Shown in pieces: positions 1-9,245 of a stretch of DNA of 36,680 bases. Within the stretch, counting starts at the first letter, position 1. Each line of letters opens with the position of its first letter. The position numbers were made by a program, and so were the translations under genes. The stretch is from Paraprevotella clara YIT 11840. Lineage in GTDB: Bacteria > Bacteroidota > Bacteroidia > Bacteroidales > Bacteroidaceae. The notes beneath the pieces were generated by a model, which saw only the letters and a program-made list of their open reading frames with translations, ran no database searches and had not been told where the DNA came from. The stretch lies in NCBI RefSeq assembly GCF_000233955.1, contig NZ_JH376583.1, positions 1 to 36,680 of the forward strand. The letters are read 5' to 3'.

Positions 1-350
1 GTGCCCTTTTTATCTATTTTTTCCTAGCGCGCTTTTACACACATCTCCTGAAAGGGCTTTGATAGCGATGCCGGCGGGAAAGTCTGAGCAAGACAGAACT
101 TACCGTACGGACATCCGTACTTTTTTATTATGGCAGTAATATTGCCTTTACTACTACGGATGACATAGGGGATTGAGCTCGCCACGCGAAAGGGGAACCT
201 TATCAAGGCAGACGTAAGCTTTGGTATTCTTTTCAAAAAGTAGCCAATCCTGTGCATGGGCAGGCTGATTCTACTGAAAATAGTCACTCAGATGATGACG
301 GTATTGGCGCTCTAAAAGAGTGCCGTCAATACCATACAACGTCCCTACTC
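1..350 (-). pseudogene. ISAon1-family transposase remnant, frameshifted, runs off the left edge
   Basis: Reading the minus strand from about 350 downward gives a peptide with the sense of an ISAon1-type DDE transposase: a stretch like LYGIDGTLLERQYRHHLSDY, a stop codon, then DWLLFEKNTKAYVCLD and LSRGEL. The reading moves to another frame for SSKGNITAIIK and to a third for TDVRTVSSVLLR. In intact relatives these pieces form one continuous block around the first catalytic Asp. At least one stop and two frameshifts are therefore present and the gene cannot make a transposase. The family assignment is from memory of the consensus, not a search. The gene continues past the window edge, so the other IS end is not seen. 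A hairpin at 300-333 lies inside this decayed coding sequence. Confidence 0.6.
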
Positions 351-356
351 TTGCAG

Positions 357-690
357 CTAACTGGATAAGTAGTAATATAACTCTTTTAAAAAAGACGTAA
401 AACCCTGCGTTATACGGGAATCTTCAGTTGCCATACGCCACTTACGATTGATATACTCACTGTCTTTAAAATATAGCGACGATTCAGGAAAAGCCTCTTT
501 TCTCGATGAGGGAATCACGGGCTTATAGAAACCTTTGCTTTCGGCTTCATAGTCGGAATATTGCTCAGGAACGACATTCTTTCGTTTTAGGTAACAAAGA
601 ATGGCATCCGGGCAGGATAGCTTTGGATGCCATTTCTTTTTGAATGTGAATTCTTCTGTCTGTCTCCATCGTTCCCGTTTATTTCTGCGT
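357..690 (-). pseudogene. ISAon1-family N-terminal-region protein (first IS ORF), probably decayed
   Basis: The last ~95 residues of this reading frame (KKWHPKLSCPDAILCYLKRK, then VVPEQYSDYEAESKGFYKPV, ending ITQGFTSFLKELYYYLSS) resemble the small upstream ORF of ISAon1-type elements, which typically carries a SKGF motif and ends with a FLKE-like tail just before the transposase frame. The order and spacing to the transposase remnant at 1-350 fit this two-ORF design. The open frame formally extends to 803, but upstream of about 690 it is Arg/Ser/Pro-rich and looks non-coding, so the true start is probably lost. The right end of the IS should lie between 690 and 800; I could not identify a terminal inverted repeat. 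Confidence 0.5.
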
Positions 691-823
691 CTGGTAAAAT
701 TGATTGATAGCAGATAGCATGGCAGACGCAAGGGCGAATCGCTTCGGCCTTTGGAGGGGGTTAAATAAGCGTTGTCGTGTGACAGACATCTTCCAAGCGT
801 CATGTTCTGAAAGGTGCCGCATT

Positions 824-843
824 CGTCCGTTATGTTACGGACG
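824..843. other. Short perfect hairpin between IS remnant and riboswitch
   Basis: CGTCCGT, a six-base loop and ACGGACG form a 7-bp perfect stem. No U-run follows on either strand, so it is not a clear terminator. Apart from this hairpin, 700-920 holds no convincing gene; open frames there have the composition of non-coding DNA. Confidence 0.3.
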
Positions 844-919
844 AAATAAGCCGATCCTTGTGATAGAAAAGACGGTTCTTAGAATCAGAGTGGAATCATC
901 GCCTAACCCTCGAAGCGAG

Positions 920-1126
920 ATGCCGCAGTTTGAACAGGCAGGTTTTCTGACTTATTCCCGTATCAAAAACCTTCCCGACCTCGTGATGGATTTGAGGCAG
1001 TGGTATGAGTCTTTCTTTTGATACGCTTTCTGGAAATTACAGCAGCGGGACTGTCCGGGATTTCCACCCGATTCCCTTTTCATCCGGAATGCCGGTCGGC
1101 AGACAGGACACCTGTTACGGGACAAA
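920..1126 (-). promoter_or_regulatory. Cobalamin (B12) riboswitch, orphan
   Basis: On the minus strand the conserved parts appear in the proper order: a 5' segment GTCCCGTAACAGGTGTCCTG (P1-P3 side), then GGGAATCGGGTGGAAATCCC followed by the GCTGCTGTAA box (1041-1080), a P7-P10 region, and the 3' closing box AAGTCAG..AACCTGCC (938-954). This is the adenosyl/methylcobalamin aptamer layout. Such switches in Bacteroides normally precede btuB-type receptors or cobalamin genes on the same strand. Here the downstream DNA (below 920) has only the IS remnant. The regulated gene has either been lost or been separated from its leader by the insertion and lies beyond the window. Confidence 0.9.
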
Positions 1127-1154
1127 GATAGTGTTTTTGTATGGGCTGGCCAAA
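1123..1154 (-). promoter_or_regulatory. Promoter of the cobalamin riboswitch
   Basis: The minus strand reads TTTG (1151-1154), a 20-bp spacer and TATCTTTG (1123-1130), an exact match to the Bacteroidetes sigma-ABfr pattern. Transcription would start about 8-10 bases on, right at the first aptamer helix. Confidence 0.7.
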
Positions 1155-1165
1155 GTTTTTCCTTT

Positions 1166-2833
1166 TTATTTGCTGAGTTTCAATATGCGTGTTTCGGATG
1201 TAATAATGTTCACCCGGTGGGTGACAAAAATCAGGGTCTTATTGCCATAATGGTTACAGATATTTTGCCATAGCCGTTTTTCGGTTGCGGTGTCGAGCGA
1301 GGAAGTGGCCTCGTCGAATAGTAAAATACCGCTCGGACGCAGTAAAGCGCGGGCGATGGCGATACGTTGTGACTGTCCTTCGCTTAATCCCGTGCCTTGT
1401 TCGCCGCAACGGCTGTCCAGACCTTCGGGTAGTTGGAATACGAAATCGGCACAGGCGTGGATGAGTGCGGTCTGCATTTCTTCATCTGTGGCGTACGGAT
1501 TGCCGAGCAACAGGTTTTCCCGTATGGTACCGCTAAAGAGGGTATTTCCTTGGGGGACGTAGGTGAAGTTGGAGCGGGTACCTGCATGGCATTCGGATTG
1601 CCCGCCATGATTGTCGTATAATATGATTTTTCCCGCTGTGGGATGGATTAAGGAAAGCATCAGGCGTATTAAAGTCGTTTTCCCTGCACCGGTTTCCCCT
1701 ATCACGGCCGTATGGCTGCCCGGCGGGAAATCGTAGGTGAAATCTTGCAGTATGTGGCGGCCTCCCTTGTCGTATGCGTATGAGACTTGATGGAAACGTA
1801 TGCCGGAGGGCGAGCCTATCCGGATTTCTTCGGGATGTTTTTCCAAAGGAATCTCTTCTAATTGCATGAGACGTTCGCCGGCTGTAAAAGCGTTGACGAA
1901 AATAGGAATGAAACGGCTCATGTCTCGGAACGGGCCTTGTATTTGTCCTACGAGTTGGATAAAGGCTATCATCATGCCGTAGGTGATCGTCCCCTCGTGC
2001 AGTCGGGCGGCTCCCCACAGAAAGGCCACAAGGTAGCACCCCATGAATCCGGCGCTGAGGAAAGACGAGGAAATGGACGAAAAGCGGGTGCGCGTCTTGA
2101 TTTGGTTACGTAAGTTCTGTTGTATGTTATCTAACCGTTGTACCATAACGGACTGTTGTTCCAATGTCTGTACAACCATCTGGTGTTGTATCGTTTCTTG
2201 CAGTATGCTTTGGATACGGCTGTCCGTATTCCTGATTTCGCGGGTCAGTTTGCGCATACGTTTCATATAGACCTTGCTCAATACCATGAAGAGCGGAATG
2301 ATGGCTATGGTGAGACAAGCCAATGAAGCATCCATGGAATACAGGAATAAGAACGCACCTACCAACCGTATGCACACGGCGATAATGGAAGGAGCCGTCT
2401 CGGTGACGGCATTCACCACGTCGGTGACATCTCGCTCCAGCCTATTCAGAAGGTCTCCGCTGTGTCGTCGGTTCCGGTCTTTCCACTCGCTGTGCAGCAA
2501 ACGGTCGAAATAGAACCGTTGCATGTGGTTTTGTGCCTTGACTCCCAAAATGGCCTTGACCCAGCGTGAAGCGAAATGGATGCAGAGCTGTGACAACAGG
2601 ATACCGATGAGTAGTGCGGCGGCTATGGATAAACTTCCGGGGGCTTTATAGGTCGCTATGTCGATGATCCATTTGGTGGCAGCGATGAACATGAAATCCA
2701 ACAATACGGTGGAGCAGCCGAGCAGGGTGTTCAGTCCCGTTTGCAACCGGTGGTGCCGCAGGATATTCCACAGCCATTGGAGCAAACGGAGGGTGGAATA
2801 GGTTGACGTAGAGGAGCGAAAGGCGTTCAACAT
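1166..2833 (-). CDS. ABC transporter, fused permease and ATPase (type IV exporter family)
   Basis: A 555-residue half-transporter expected to dimerise in the inner membrane and export a substrate using ATP. The first ~320 residues hold hydrophobic membrane helices (for example around 32-55, 68-88, 150-185, 258-300). The ATPase domain follows with Walker A GETGAGKT (379-386), Q-loop Gln (428), signature LSEGQ (483-487), Walker B ILLFDE (503-508) and switch His (539). The start chosen is Met at 2833, overlapping the nadK stop by 7 bases (ATGTTGA), which suggests translational coupling; a start 9 codons upstream would run further into nadK. The substrate cannot be told from the sequence. The B12 promoter and riboswitch begin just after its stop. 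Confidence 0.9.
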   Translation of the reverse strand: MLNAFRSSTSTYSTLRLLQWLWNILRHHRLQTGLNTLLGCSTVLLDFMFIAATKWIIDIATYKAPGSLSIAAALLIGILLSQLCIHFASRWVKAILGVKAQNHMQRFYFDRLLHSEWKDRNRRHSGDLLNRLERDVTDVVNAVTETAPSIIAVCIRLVGAFLFLYSMDASLACLTIAIIPLFMVLSKVYMKRMRKLTREIRNTDSRIQSILQETIQHQMVVQTLEQQSVMVQRLDNIQQNLRNQIKTRTRFSSISSSFLSAGFMGCYLVAFLWGAARLHEGTITYGMMIAFIQLVGQIQGPFRDMSRFIPIFVNAFTAGERLMQLEEIPLEKHPEEIRIGSPSGIRFHQVSYAYDKGGRHILQDFTYDFPPGSHTAVIGETGAGKTTLIRLMLSLIHPTAGKIILYDNHGGQSECHAGTRSNFTYVPQGNTLFSGTIRENLLLGNPYATDEEMQTALIHACADFVFQLPEGLDSRCGEQGTGLSEGQSQRIAIARALLRPSGILLFDEATSSLDTATEKRLWQNICNHYGNKTLIFVTHRVNIITSETRILKLSK

Positions 2834-3720
2834 GATTCTTCCCTTGGGTCGGTGCCCCACATGAGCTTTTCACGCAAGGTGGAGTAAAACGAATGGTTCT
2901 TGCGTTGCAATACCTTTATATTATAAGGAGCTCGGCGAAGGATGAGGCGCGTGGCTTCGGTGCAGGCTTCGCTGCGTCCGTCTATAGCCACGAGGAAATT
3001 ATGGTTGCGGGATTCTACCGATAGCGTGAGTTCTACTTGGTCGCGGAGTGTGATGGGGCGTGCGTTCAGGCTGTGGGAGGCTACGGGCGTAATGCAGAAT
3101 GTACCGGATTGGGGCACGATGATGGGGCCTCCTACGCTCAAGGCATAACCGGTGGAACCCGTGGGTGTGTTGATGATGAGGCCGTCAGCCTGATAAGTGG
3201 CCAGAAATTCACCATTCACTTCCACCCGGATGGAAATCATGGAGGAGTTGTCCCGTTTCAGGACAGCCACTTCGTTCAGGGCGTATGGGTATCCGGAGAG
3301 TTCCGGACCTTCGTATTTCACTTCGATGACGCTACGCTCATCAATTTTATATGTGTGGTTGTAGATGTCGTCGATGCATTCGTTGATTTCTTCCGGAGAC
3401 ACATCGGCTAAGAAGCCGAGCCGCCCCATGTTGATTCCCAATATAGGTATGTCTTTACTTCCCACCCGACTGGCTGCGGCCAGAAAAGTTCCGTCACCTC
3501 CCATGCTGACTGCGATGTCTGCCTGAAAATCGCTGTCTGATATCAGTCCGGTAGGACAGACGTCGAAATGAAGTTCCTGGCTGAGGTAGGTATAGAAATC
3601 GGTGTCGATATAGAGTTCGGCATCGCGTGCGGCCAACAAGGAAATGAGTTGTTTGACCGAAGCCGACTTTTTAGCTTGATAGATGTTGCCGAACAGGGCG
3701 AATTTGAGTCTTTCTGCCAT
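2827..3720 (-). CDS. nadK: NAD kinase
   Basis: Phosphorylates NAD to NADP with ATP in the cytoplasm and so controls the NADP pool. The 297-residue length is normal. Visible marks are the GGDGTFL motif (74-80), GINMGRLGFL that follows it, the NE pair in YALNEVAVL, and the glycine-rich NTPTGSTGY loop. It is the first gene of a two-gene minus-strand unit with the ABC exporter, which overlaps its stop codon. It is divergent from pdxJ across ~100 bp that contains promoter boxes for both directions. Confidence 0.95.
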   Translation of the reverse strand: MAERLKFALFGNIYQAKKSASVKQLISLLAARDAELYIDTDFYTYLSQELHFDVCPTGLISDSDFQADIAVSMGGDGTFLAAASRVGSKDIPILGINMGRLGFLADVSPEEINECIDDIYNHTYKIDERSVIEVKYEGPELSGYPYALNEVAVLKRDNSSMISIRVEVNGEFLATYQADGLIINTPTGSTGYALSVGGPIIVPQSGTFCITPVASHSLNARPITLRDQVELTLSVESRNHNFLVAIDGRSEACTEATRLILRRAPYNIKVLQRKNHSFYSTLREKLMWGTDPREESC

Positions 3721-3763
3721 TCTCCTAATATTAATTAAGACTTTTACTGTGGTTATAGAGCCG

Positions 3764-3771
3764 CAAATATA
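3764..3771 (-). promoter_or_regulatory. Promoter -7 box for nadK
   Basis: TATATTTG on the minus strand, 44 bases before the nadK start, matches TAnnTTTG. No clear -33 TTG is seen at the expected distance, so the call rests on the -7 box and its position. Confidence 0.45.
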
Positions 3772-3782
3772 GTATTTTTTTC

Positions 3783-3790
3783 TAACTTTG
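3783..3790 (+). promoter_or_regulatory. Promoter -7 box for pdxJ
   Basis: TAACTTTG, an exact TAnnTTTG match 34 bases before the pdxJ ATG. The -33 element is weak. It sits back to back with the nadK box, so the two promoters share a short divergent region. Confidence 0.5.
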
Positions 3791-3823
3791 CCCTATTGGT
3801 GACAAATTATAATTGAAAGAGAA

Positions 3824-4537
3824 ATGACGAAATTAAGTGTGAACATTAATAAAGTGGCTACTCTGCGTAATGCGCGGGGAGGCAATAATCCGGACGTCGT
3901 GCAGGTGGCATTGGATTGTGAAAAGTTCGGGGCACAGGGCATCACGGTGCATCCCCGTCCCGATGAGCGCCACATCCGTTACCAGGACGTGTATGACCTA
4001 AAAGCTGTTTTGCGTACGGAGTTCAACATCGAAGGCAATCCGGTGGACAAGTTCAATGATTTGGTGTTGAAAGTACGACCCACACAGGTAACATTGGTGC
4101 CGGATGCTCCCGACCAGATTACGTCGAATGCGGGTTGGGACACGAAAAAGAATCTTTCGTTTCTGACGGAAATCATAGGGGAATTTAAGGAAAAAGGGAT
4201 TCGTACTTCCGTTTTTGTCAATGCCGAAGCGGAGATGGTGGAATATGCGGCGAAAGCGGGGGCAGACCGGGTGGAACTTTATACGGAGCCGTACGCTTCG
4301 GCTTATGCAGGAAGTCCGGAGGTGGCTGTCCGGCCTTTTGTGGAAGCGGCCCGAACGGCTCGTAGTTTGGGGTTGGGGCTGAACGCCGGCCATGACTTGA
4401 GCTTGGAGAACTTGAAATATATGCATGAACAGATAGGATGGATTGATGAAGTAAGCATCGGTCACGCACTGATTTGTGACGCTTTGTACCTCGGGCTGGA
4501 AGAGACCATCAAGCGCTATCTGGAATGTTTGAAATAG
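3824..4537 (+). CDS. pdxJ: Pyridoxine 5'-phosphate synthase
   Basis: Last step of DXP-dependent vitamin B6 synthesis: condenses 3-amino-2-oxopropyl phosphate with 1-deoxyxylulose 5-phosphate to pyridoxine 5'-phosphate. The 237-residue TIM barrel starts with the family pattern [17 protein letters not shown] and carries HPRPDERHI (His43, Arg45, Glu48, His50), the EGNP loop near Glu70, and NAGHDLS near the C-terminal third, which supplies the second catalytic His. It is followed after 19 bases by the mechanosensitive channel gene on the same strand. Confidence 0.95.
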   Translation: MTKLSVNINKVATLRNARGGNNPDVVQVALDCEKFGAQGITVHPRPDERHIRYQDVYDLKAVLRTEFNIEGNPVDKFNDLVLKVRPTQVTLVPDAPDQITSNAGWDTKKNLSFLTEIIGEFKEKGIRTSVFVNAEAEMVEYAAKAGADRVELYTEPYASAYAGSPEVAVRPFVEAARTARSLGLGLNAGHDLSLENLKYMHEQIGWIDEVSIGHALICDALYLGLEETIKRYLECLK

Positions 4538-4556
4538 AAAGGCCGGACGCGACGGG

Positions 4557-5828
4557 ATGATGGAAATAGACTTGCAAGGATGGTTGACAAGCGTGCTGGC
4601 TTCGTGGGGATTGGTGTCGGTAGCTGATGCCTTGGCGCACGGCGTCATGTTGGCCTTATTGGTCGCTGCGGCTTTTTTGGCAGATGCGGTTTGCCGCTGT
4701 TTTTTGTTGAAAGCTGTAGCCCATTTGGTGAAACGCACGAAAGCTACGTGGGATGATGTGGTATTCGACCATAAGGTAATGGTACGTTTAAGTCGTATGG
4801 TGGTGCCGGTGGTGATATATTGCTTTGTACCCGTAGTTTTTGCCGATACGAATGGAAGTACGGTCGATTTTGTCCGACGAATCAGTTTTGTATTTATCGT
4901 TCTTGCTTTTCTGGCTTTTGTTCATGCTTTTTTAAGGGCTGTTTATAGTGTCTATAGTGACAAAGAAGCCTTCCGAGACCGTCCTTTGAAAAGTTTGTTG
5001 CAGACGCTTCAAGTGGTGGCTTGGTTTGTGGGCGGTATCATCATACTTAGCGAACTGATAGACAAGGACCCCGTTTCGCTGTTGGCTGGATTAGGTGCTT
5101 CGGCTGCTGTTTTGATGTTGATTTTTAAAGACACCATTATGGGATTCGTCAGCGGAGTACAGTTGTCGGCCAACGATATGCTGAAAGTGGGAGATTGGAT
5201 AAAGGTGCCCAAATATGATGCCGACGGGGTCGTGACGGAAGTGACGCTGAACACCGTGAAAGTCCGTAATTGGGACAATACAGTGACCACGGTGCCGCCA
5301 TACGTTTTAGTCAGTGATTCGTTTCAGAATTGGAATGCGATGCGCGAAAGCGGCGGACGTCGTATCAAACGGTCTGTCAATATAGATATGAGCAGTGTGA
5401 AGTTTTGTACGCCGGAGATGTTGGAGCGTTTTCGCAAGATAAGTTTGCTGAAAGACTATATAGAAAGGAAAGAACAGGACTTGCAGGATTATAATGCGGC
5501 TCATTCCATCGACAATACCGTAAAGGTCAATGGCCGCCGCCAGACCAATTTGGGTGTGTTCCGGGCTTATTTGACGGCATACTTGCGGAGTTTGCCTTAT
5601 ACCAATCAGGAACTGCATTGCATGGTCCGTCATTTGCAGCCGACGGACAGGGGAATTCCTGTGGAACTGTATTTCTTTTCGACGGTGAAAGATTGGATTC
5701 CTTATGAAGAAATCCAGGCCGATGTCTTCGACCATGTGTTGGCAGTGATTCCGGAGTTCGACTTGCGGGTGTTTCAATCACCTTCGGGAGCGGATGTGCA
5801 ACGCATGGCGTGGCAAGAGAAGAATTGA
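4557..5828 (+). CDS. MscS-family mechanosensitive channel, YbdG-like
   Basis: An inner-membrane channel that opens under membrane tension and protects against osmotic downshock. The 423-residue length and layout match the YbdG (miniconductance) branch: five likely membrane segments (about 25-50, 77-95, 107-130, 148-167, 173-192), the last being the Gly/Ala-rich pore helix LLAGLGASAAVLMLIFKDTI. The MscS beta domain follows (VGDWIKVP, then VRNWDNTVTTVPPYVLVSDS), then a long cytoplasmic C-terminal domain. The GRRIKRSVNIDM stretch with a following insertion is typical of YbdG rather than small MscS. It follows pdxJ closely and may be cotranscribed. A second, smaller MscS gene lies at 35426-36304. 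Confidence 0.85.
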   Translation: MMEIDLQGWLTSVLASWGLVSVADALAHGVMLALLVAAAFLADAVCRCFLLKAVAHLVKRTKATWDDVVFDHKVMVRLSRMVVPVVIYCFVPVVFADTNGSTVDFVRRISFVFIVLAFLAFVHAFLRAVYSVYSDKEAFRDRPLKSLLQTLQVVAWFVGGIIILSELIDKDPVSLLAGLGASAAVLMLIFKDTIMGFVSGVQLSANDMLKVGDWIKVPKYDADGVVTEVTLNTVKVRNWDNTVTTVPPYVLVSDSFQNWNAMRESGGRRIKRSVNIDMSSVKFCTPEMLERFRKISLLKDYIERKEQDLQDYNAAHSIDNTVKVNGRRQTNLGVFRAYLTAYLRSLPYTNQELHCMVRHLQPTDRGIPVELYFFSTVKDWIPYEEIQADVFDHVLAVIPEFDLRVFQSPSGADVQRMAWQEKN

Positions 5829-5864
5829 TTTAACTTATAAATATTCATTATTAAATACAGAAGG

Positions 5865-6425
5865 ATGGAAACAGTATATTTGTTTTTTGCCGAAGGTTCG
5901 GAAGAAGTGGAAGCTTTGGCTGTGGTAGATATTTTGCGTCGTGCAGGAGTGGAAACCCGTATCGTTTCGGTGACGGGCGACAAGATGGTGACCGGTGCAC
6001 ATGGAATCCGCGTGGAGGCCGATATGTTGATGGAAGAAGTTGATTTTTCCAAGGCCGCCATGTTGGTATTGCCTGGCGGGCTGCCCGGTTCATACAATCT
6101 GGCCAGACACGAAGGTTTGGCCGAAGGTATCATGCAGCAATATAAGGCAGGCAAACCGCTGGCGGCTATTTGTGCGGCTCCTTTGGTCTACGGCCGTATG
6201 GGCTTGCTGAAAGGACTGAAGGCGACTTGCTATCCCGGATTTGAAGAGAACTTGGAAGGGGCTTCTTATACAGGCAGCCTTGTGGAGGAGGACGGCTTGT
6301 TCATTACCGGAAAAGGGCCGGCTGCCGTATTTGAATTCGGTTATGCCATCGTGGCCAAGCTGGCCGGTAAGGACAAGGCGGAAGCCGTGAGAAACGGAAT
6401 GTTGTACAACGAGGTGGCTCGATGA
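5865..6425 (+). CDS. DJ-1/PfpI family protein (YajL/ThiJ-like)
   Basis: A 186-residue cytoplasmic protein of the DJ-1 superfamily, whose members are linked to oxidative-stress protection and protein or nucleotide deglycation. The nucleophile elbow is [10 protein letters not shown] with Cys103, and the conserved Glu of the [12 protein letters not shown] segment is Glu16, corresponding to human DJ-1 Glu18. VLPGG is at about 68-72. The 3' end overlaps the ispD start by 4 bases (ATGA), so the two genes are coupled. Substrate and exact activity cannot be told from sequence. Confidence 0.9.
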   Translation: METVYLFFAEGSEEVEALAVVDILRRAGVETRIVSVTGDKMVTGAHGIRVEADMLMEEVDFSKAAMLVLPGGLPGSYNLARHEGLAEGIMQQYKAGKPLAAICAAPLVYGRMGLLKGLKATCYPGFEENLEGASYTGSLVEEDGLFITGKGPAAVFEFGYAIVAKLAGKDKAEAVRNGMLYNEVAR

Positions 6426-7108
6426 AGAAATATGCGATCGTAGTGGCCGGAGGGAAAGGACTGCGTATGGGGGGCGAAATTCCCAAGCAGTTCATTCCGG
6501 TCCAAGGTCGACCGGTGTTGATGCGGACGTTGGATGCGTTTCATGCCTATGACGAAAGTGTGGAACTGATTGTGGTATTGCCGGTTGCACAGCAGGGTTA
6601 TTGGAATGAATTGTGCCGTGAATATGACTTCCGCATTCCTTATCGTTTGGCCGACGGAGGAGAGACGCGCTTTCATTCCGTGGCCAACGGTTTGGCAGAG
6701 GTGCCGGATGGGGAAACGGATGCTTTGGTGGCCGTGCACGACGGTGTGCGTCCTTTTGTGTCTCGTGAGGTCATAGCGGCATGTTACGAATCAGCTTTCC
6801 GGAAACGTGCCGCCATACCTGTTGCCGAGGTCGTGGAGACACTGCGTTGTCTGAAATCCGACGGGACGGAGGGAGGCAGTGCAACCGTAGACCGTGCACA
6901 ATATCGTTTGGTGCAGACCCCGCAGACTTTTCGGGCCGATGTGCTGAAAGCCGCTTACCGGCAAGAGTACCGTCCGTTTTTCACTGACGATGCTTCCGTG
7001 GTGGAAGCTATGGGAGTTCCGGTGTCGTTGGTGCCGGGCAACCGTGAGAATATAAAAATAACCACACCTTTCGATTTAAAGATAGCCGAAGCTCTTTTAT
7101 CCGATTGA
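6422..7108 (+). CDS. ispD: 2-C-methyl-D-erythritol 4-phosphate cytidylyltransferase
   Basis: Third step of the MEP isoprenoid pathway: couples CTP to methylerythritol 4-phosphate. The 228-residue protein opens with the nucleotide-binding loop [19 protein letters not shown] (catalytic Arg and Lys), then has [25 protein letters not shown] (metal- and CTP-binding Asp), a [16 protein letters not shown] block and [10 protein letters not shown] near the end, all standard for IspD. The start overlaps the DJ-1 gene stop and the recG start follows 3 bases after its stop, giving a tight DJ-1/ispD/recG unit. Confidence 0.95.
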   Translation: MKKYAIVVAGGKGLRMGGEIPKQFIPVQGRPVLMRTLDAFHAYDESVELIVVLPVAQQGYWNELCREYDFRIPYRLADGGETRFHSVANGLAEVPDGETDALVAVHDGVRPFVSREVIAACYESAFRKRAAIPVAEVVETLRCLKSDGTEGGSATVDRAQYRLVQTPQTFRADVLKAAYRQEYRPFFTDDASVVEAMGVPVSLVPGNRENIKITTPFDLKIAEALLSD

Positions 7109-7111
7109 CCG

Positions 7112-9208
7112 ATGATAGACCTTGAGCGTCAAGATATCAAGTTCCTGCCGGGAGTGGGACCGCAGCGTGCCAAACTGCTCGGAGATGAATTGCAAATCCG
7201 TACTTTGCATGATTTGTTGTACACCTTTCCTTATAAACATATAGACCGTACGCGGCTTTATTATATCCATGAGTTGACGGCCGATATGCCCTACGTACAG
7301 ATTCGCGGCCAGATATTGAGCTTTGATACGGAGGGAGAGGGGCGGAAACGGCGTTTGGTGGCTCATTTCACCGATGGGCAGGGAGTTGTGGACTTGATTT
7401 GGTTCAATGGCATAAAATACGTTTTGTCTGCCTACAAGACGCGGACGGATTATATCGTGTTCGGGCGGCCGAGTGTTTTCAACGGACGAATCAACATCGC
7501 TCATCCTGATGTGGACAAGGCCGATGAATTGCGTTTGAACACCATGGGACTTCAGCCTTATTACACGACCACGGACAAGATGAAACGGGCCGGACTGAAT
7601 TCCCGTTCCATAGAACATTTTACGGCGACTTTGTTTGAACGTTTGGATGCCGGAATTCCGGAAACCTTGCCACCTTATTTAGTAAGCTCGTTGAATCTGG
7701 TGTCTTTGGATGAAGCGCTCCGGCATGTGCATTATCCGACTTCTGCGGAAGATTTACGGAAGGCGCAATTCCGTTTGAAGTTCGAAGAGCTTTTCTATAT
7801 TCAGTTGAATATAATAAAGTATGCGCGTGAGCGTCGTCAGAAATACCGTGGTTATGTGTTTGTCCGTGTAGGCGAGCTGTTTCATACGTTTTATGAAAAG
7901 AATCTGCCGTTTGAGCTGACCGGAGCGCAGAAAAGAGTCATTCGTGAGATTCGTCAGGATATGGGGAGCGGGCGACAAATGAACCGTTTGTTGCAAGGCG
8001 ATGTAGGCAGCGGGAAGACACTGGTGGCTTTGATGAGCATCTTGATTGCATTGGACAATGGTTTTCAGGCTTGTATCATGGCGCCTACCGAGATTCTGGC
8101 GGAGCAGCATTATGTGACTTTCCAGAACTTGTTGTTCGGGATGCCCGTAAGGGTGGAACTGCTGACGGGGACGGTGAAAGGAAAGCGGCGACAGGCTGTT
8201 TTGGACGGATTGAAAGACGGCGAGGTACGGATTTTGGTCGGGACGCATGCCGTGTTGGAAGACACGGTGCTTTTTAAGTCTTTGGGCATGGTCGTGATAG
8301 ACGAGCAGCATCGTTTCGGTGTGGCTCAGCGCGCCCGTTTGTGGACTAAAAACAGCAATCCTCCTCATGTGCTGGTGATGACGGCCACGCCAATACCCCG
8401 TACCTTGGCCATGACCTTGTATGGCGACCTTGATGTGTCGGTTATCGACGAGCTGCCTCCCGGGCGCAAGCCGATTCAGACGATTCACCAGTTTGACAAC
8501 CGGCGGGAGAGCCTGTACAGGGGATTGCGTTCGCAGTTGAACGAGGGGCGGCAGGCATACGTGGTGTACCCGTTGATTAAGGAAAGCGAGAAGATGGACA
8601 TCAAGAACCTTGAAGAGGGGTATGAGCAGTTGTGCCGCGATTTGCCGGAATATAAGATAAGCCGGGTGCATGGTAAAATGAAAGCTGCAGAGAAGGAGGC
8701 CGAGATGCAGGACTTCATTTCAGGGAAGACCCAGATATTGGTGGCGACCACTGTGATAGAGGTCGGGGTGAACGTGCCGAACGCTTCGGTCATGGTGATA
8801 GAGAATGCCGAACGTTTCGGATTGGCGCAGTTGCATCAGTTGCGCGGACGGGTGGGACGCGGAGCCGACCAGTCCTATTGCATTTTGGTCACCAAATACC
8901 AGCTTTCGGCAGATACCCGCAAGCGTATTCAAATCATGACGGAGACGAACGACGGGTTTGAAATAGCCGAAGCGGATTTGAAGTTGCGCGGTCCGGGCGA
9001 TTTGGAAGGTACGCAGCAAAGCGGGGTTTCGTTTACGTTGAGGCTGGCCAATTTGGCACGTGACGGACAAGTACTGCAGTTGGCGCGGGAAACGGCCGAA
9101 AAAGTGTTGGACGACGACCCGCATTGCGCTGCTTCAAAGAATGATATTCTATGGAGACAGTTAAATAAATTAAGAGATAGGACGGTGAATTGGGGGGTGA
9201 TTTCTTGA
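7112..9208 (+). CDS. recG: ATP-dependent DNA helicase RecG
   Basis: Branch-migrating helicase that remodels stalled forks and Holliday junctions. The 698 residues match the usual length. An N-terminal wedge/OB domain (about 1-260, including FLPGVGPQRA) precedes the superfamily 2 helicase core: Walker A GDVGSGKT (296-303), MAPTEILAEQH, the DEQH box (397-400), MTATPIPRTLAMT, then the second RecA domain with VATTVIEVGVNVPNAS and QLRGRVGRG, and the C-terminal FEIAEADLKLRGPGD block. It begins 3 bases after ispD. There is no obvious terminator before the ndk promoter. Confidence 0.97.
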   Translation: MIDLERQDIKFLPGVGPQRAKLLGDELQIRTLHDLLYTFPYKHIDRTRLYYIHELTADMPYVQIRGQILSFDTEGEGRKRRLVAHFTDGQGVVDLIWFNGIKYVLSAYKTRTDYIVFGRPSVFNGRINIAHPDVDKADELRLNTMGLQPYYTTTDKMKRAGLNSRSIEHFTATLFERLDAGIPETLPPYLVSSLNLVSLDEALRHVHYPTSAEDLRKAQFRLKFEELFYIQLNIIKYARERRQKYRGYVFVRVGELFHTFYEKNLPFELTGAQKRVIREIRQDMGSGRQMNRLLQGDVGSGKTLVALMSILIALDNGFQACIMAPTEILAEQHYVTFQNLLFGMPVRVELLTGTVKGKRRQAVLDGLKDGEVRILVGTHAVLEDTVLFKSLGMVVIDEQHRFGVAQRARLWTKNSNPPHVLVMTATPIPRTLAMTLYGDLDVSVIDELPPGRKPIQTIHQFDNRRESLYRGLRSQLNEGRQAYVVYPLIKESEKMDIKNLEEGYEQLCRDLPEYKISRVHGKMKAAEKEAEMQDFISGKTQILVATTVIEVGVNVPNASVMVIENAERFGLAQLHQLRGRVGRGADQSYCILVTKYQLSADTRKRIQIMTETNDGFEIAEADLKLRGPGDLEGTQQSGVSFTLRLANLARDGQVLQLARETAEKVLDDDPHCAASKNDILWRQLNKLRDRTVNWGVIS

Positions 9209-9245
9209 AAAAACGGCTTTTTGAGGAAAAATACTGTTAATTTTC

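Noticed and set aside
300-333. Strong hairpin (GGCGCTCT / AGAGTGCC with outer GGTATT / AATACC)
   Set aside because: It falls inside the decayed transposase coding sequence and has no T run, so it is probably a by-product of coding sequence, not a terminator.
704-1021. Plus-strand open frame of 105 codons
   Set aside because: It covers the conserved core of the minus-strand cobalamin riboswitch and has no protein-like composition.
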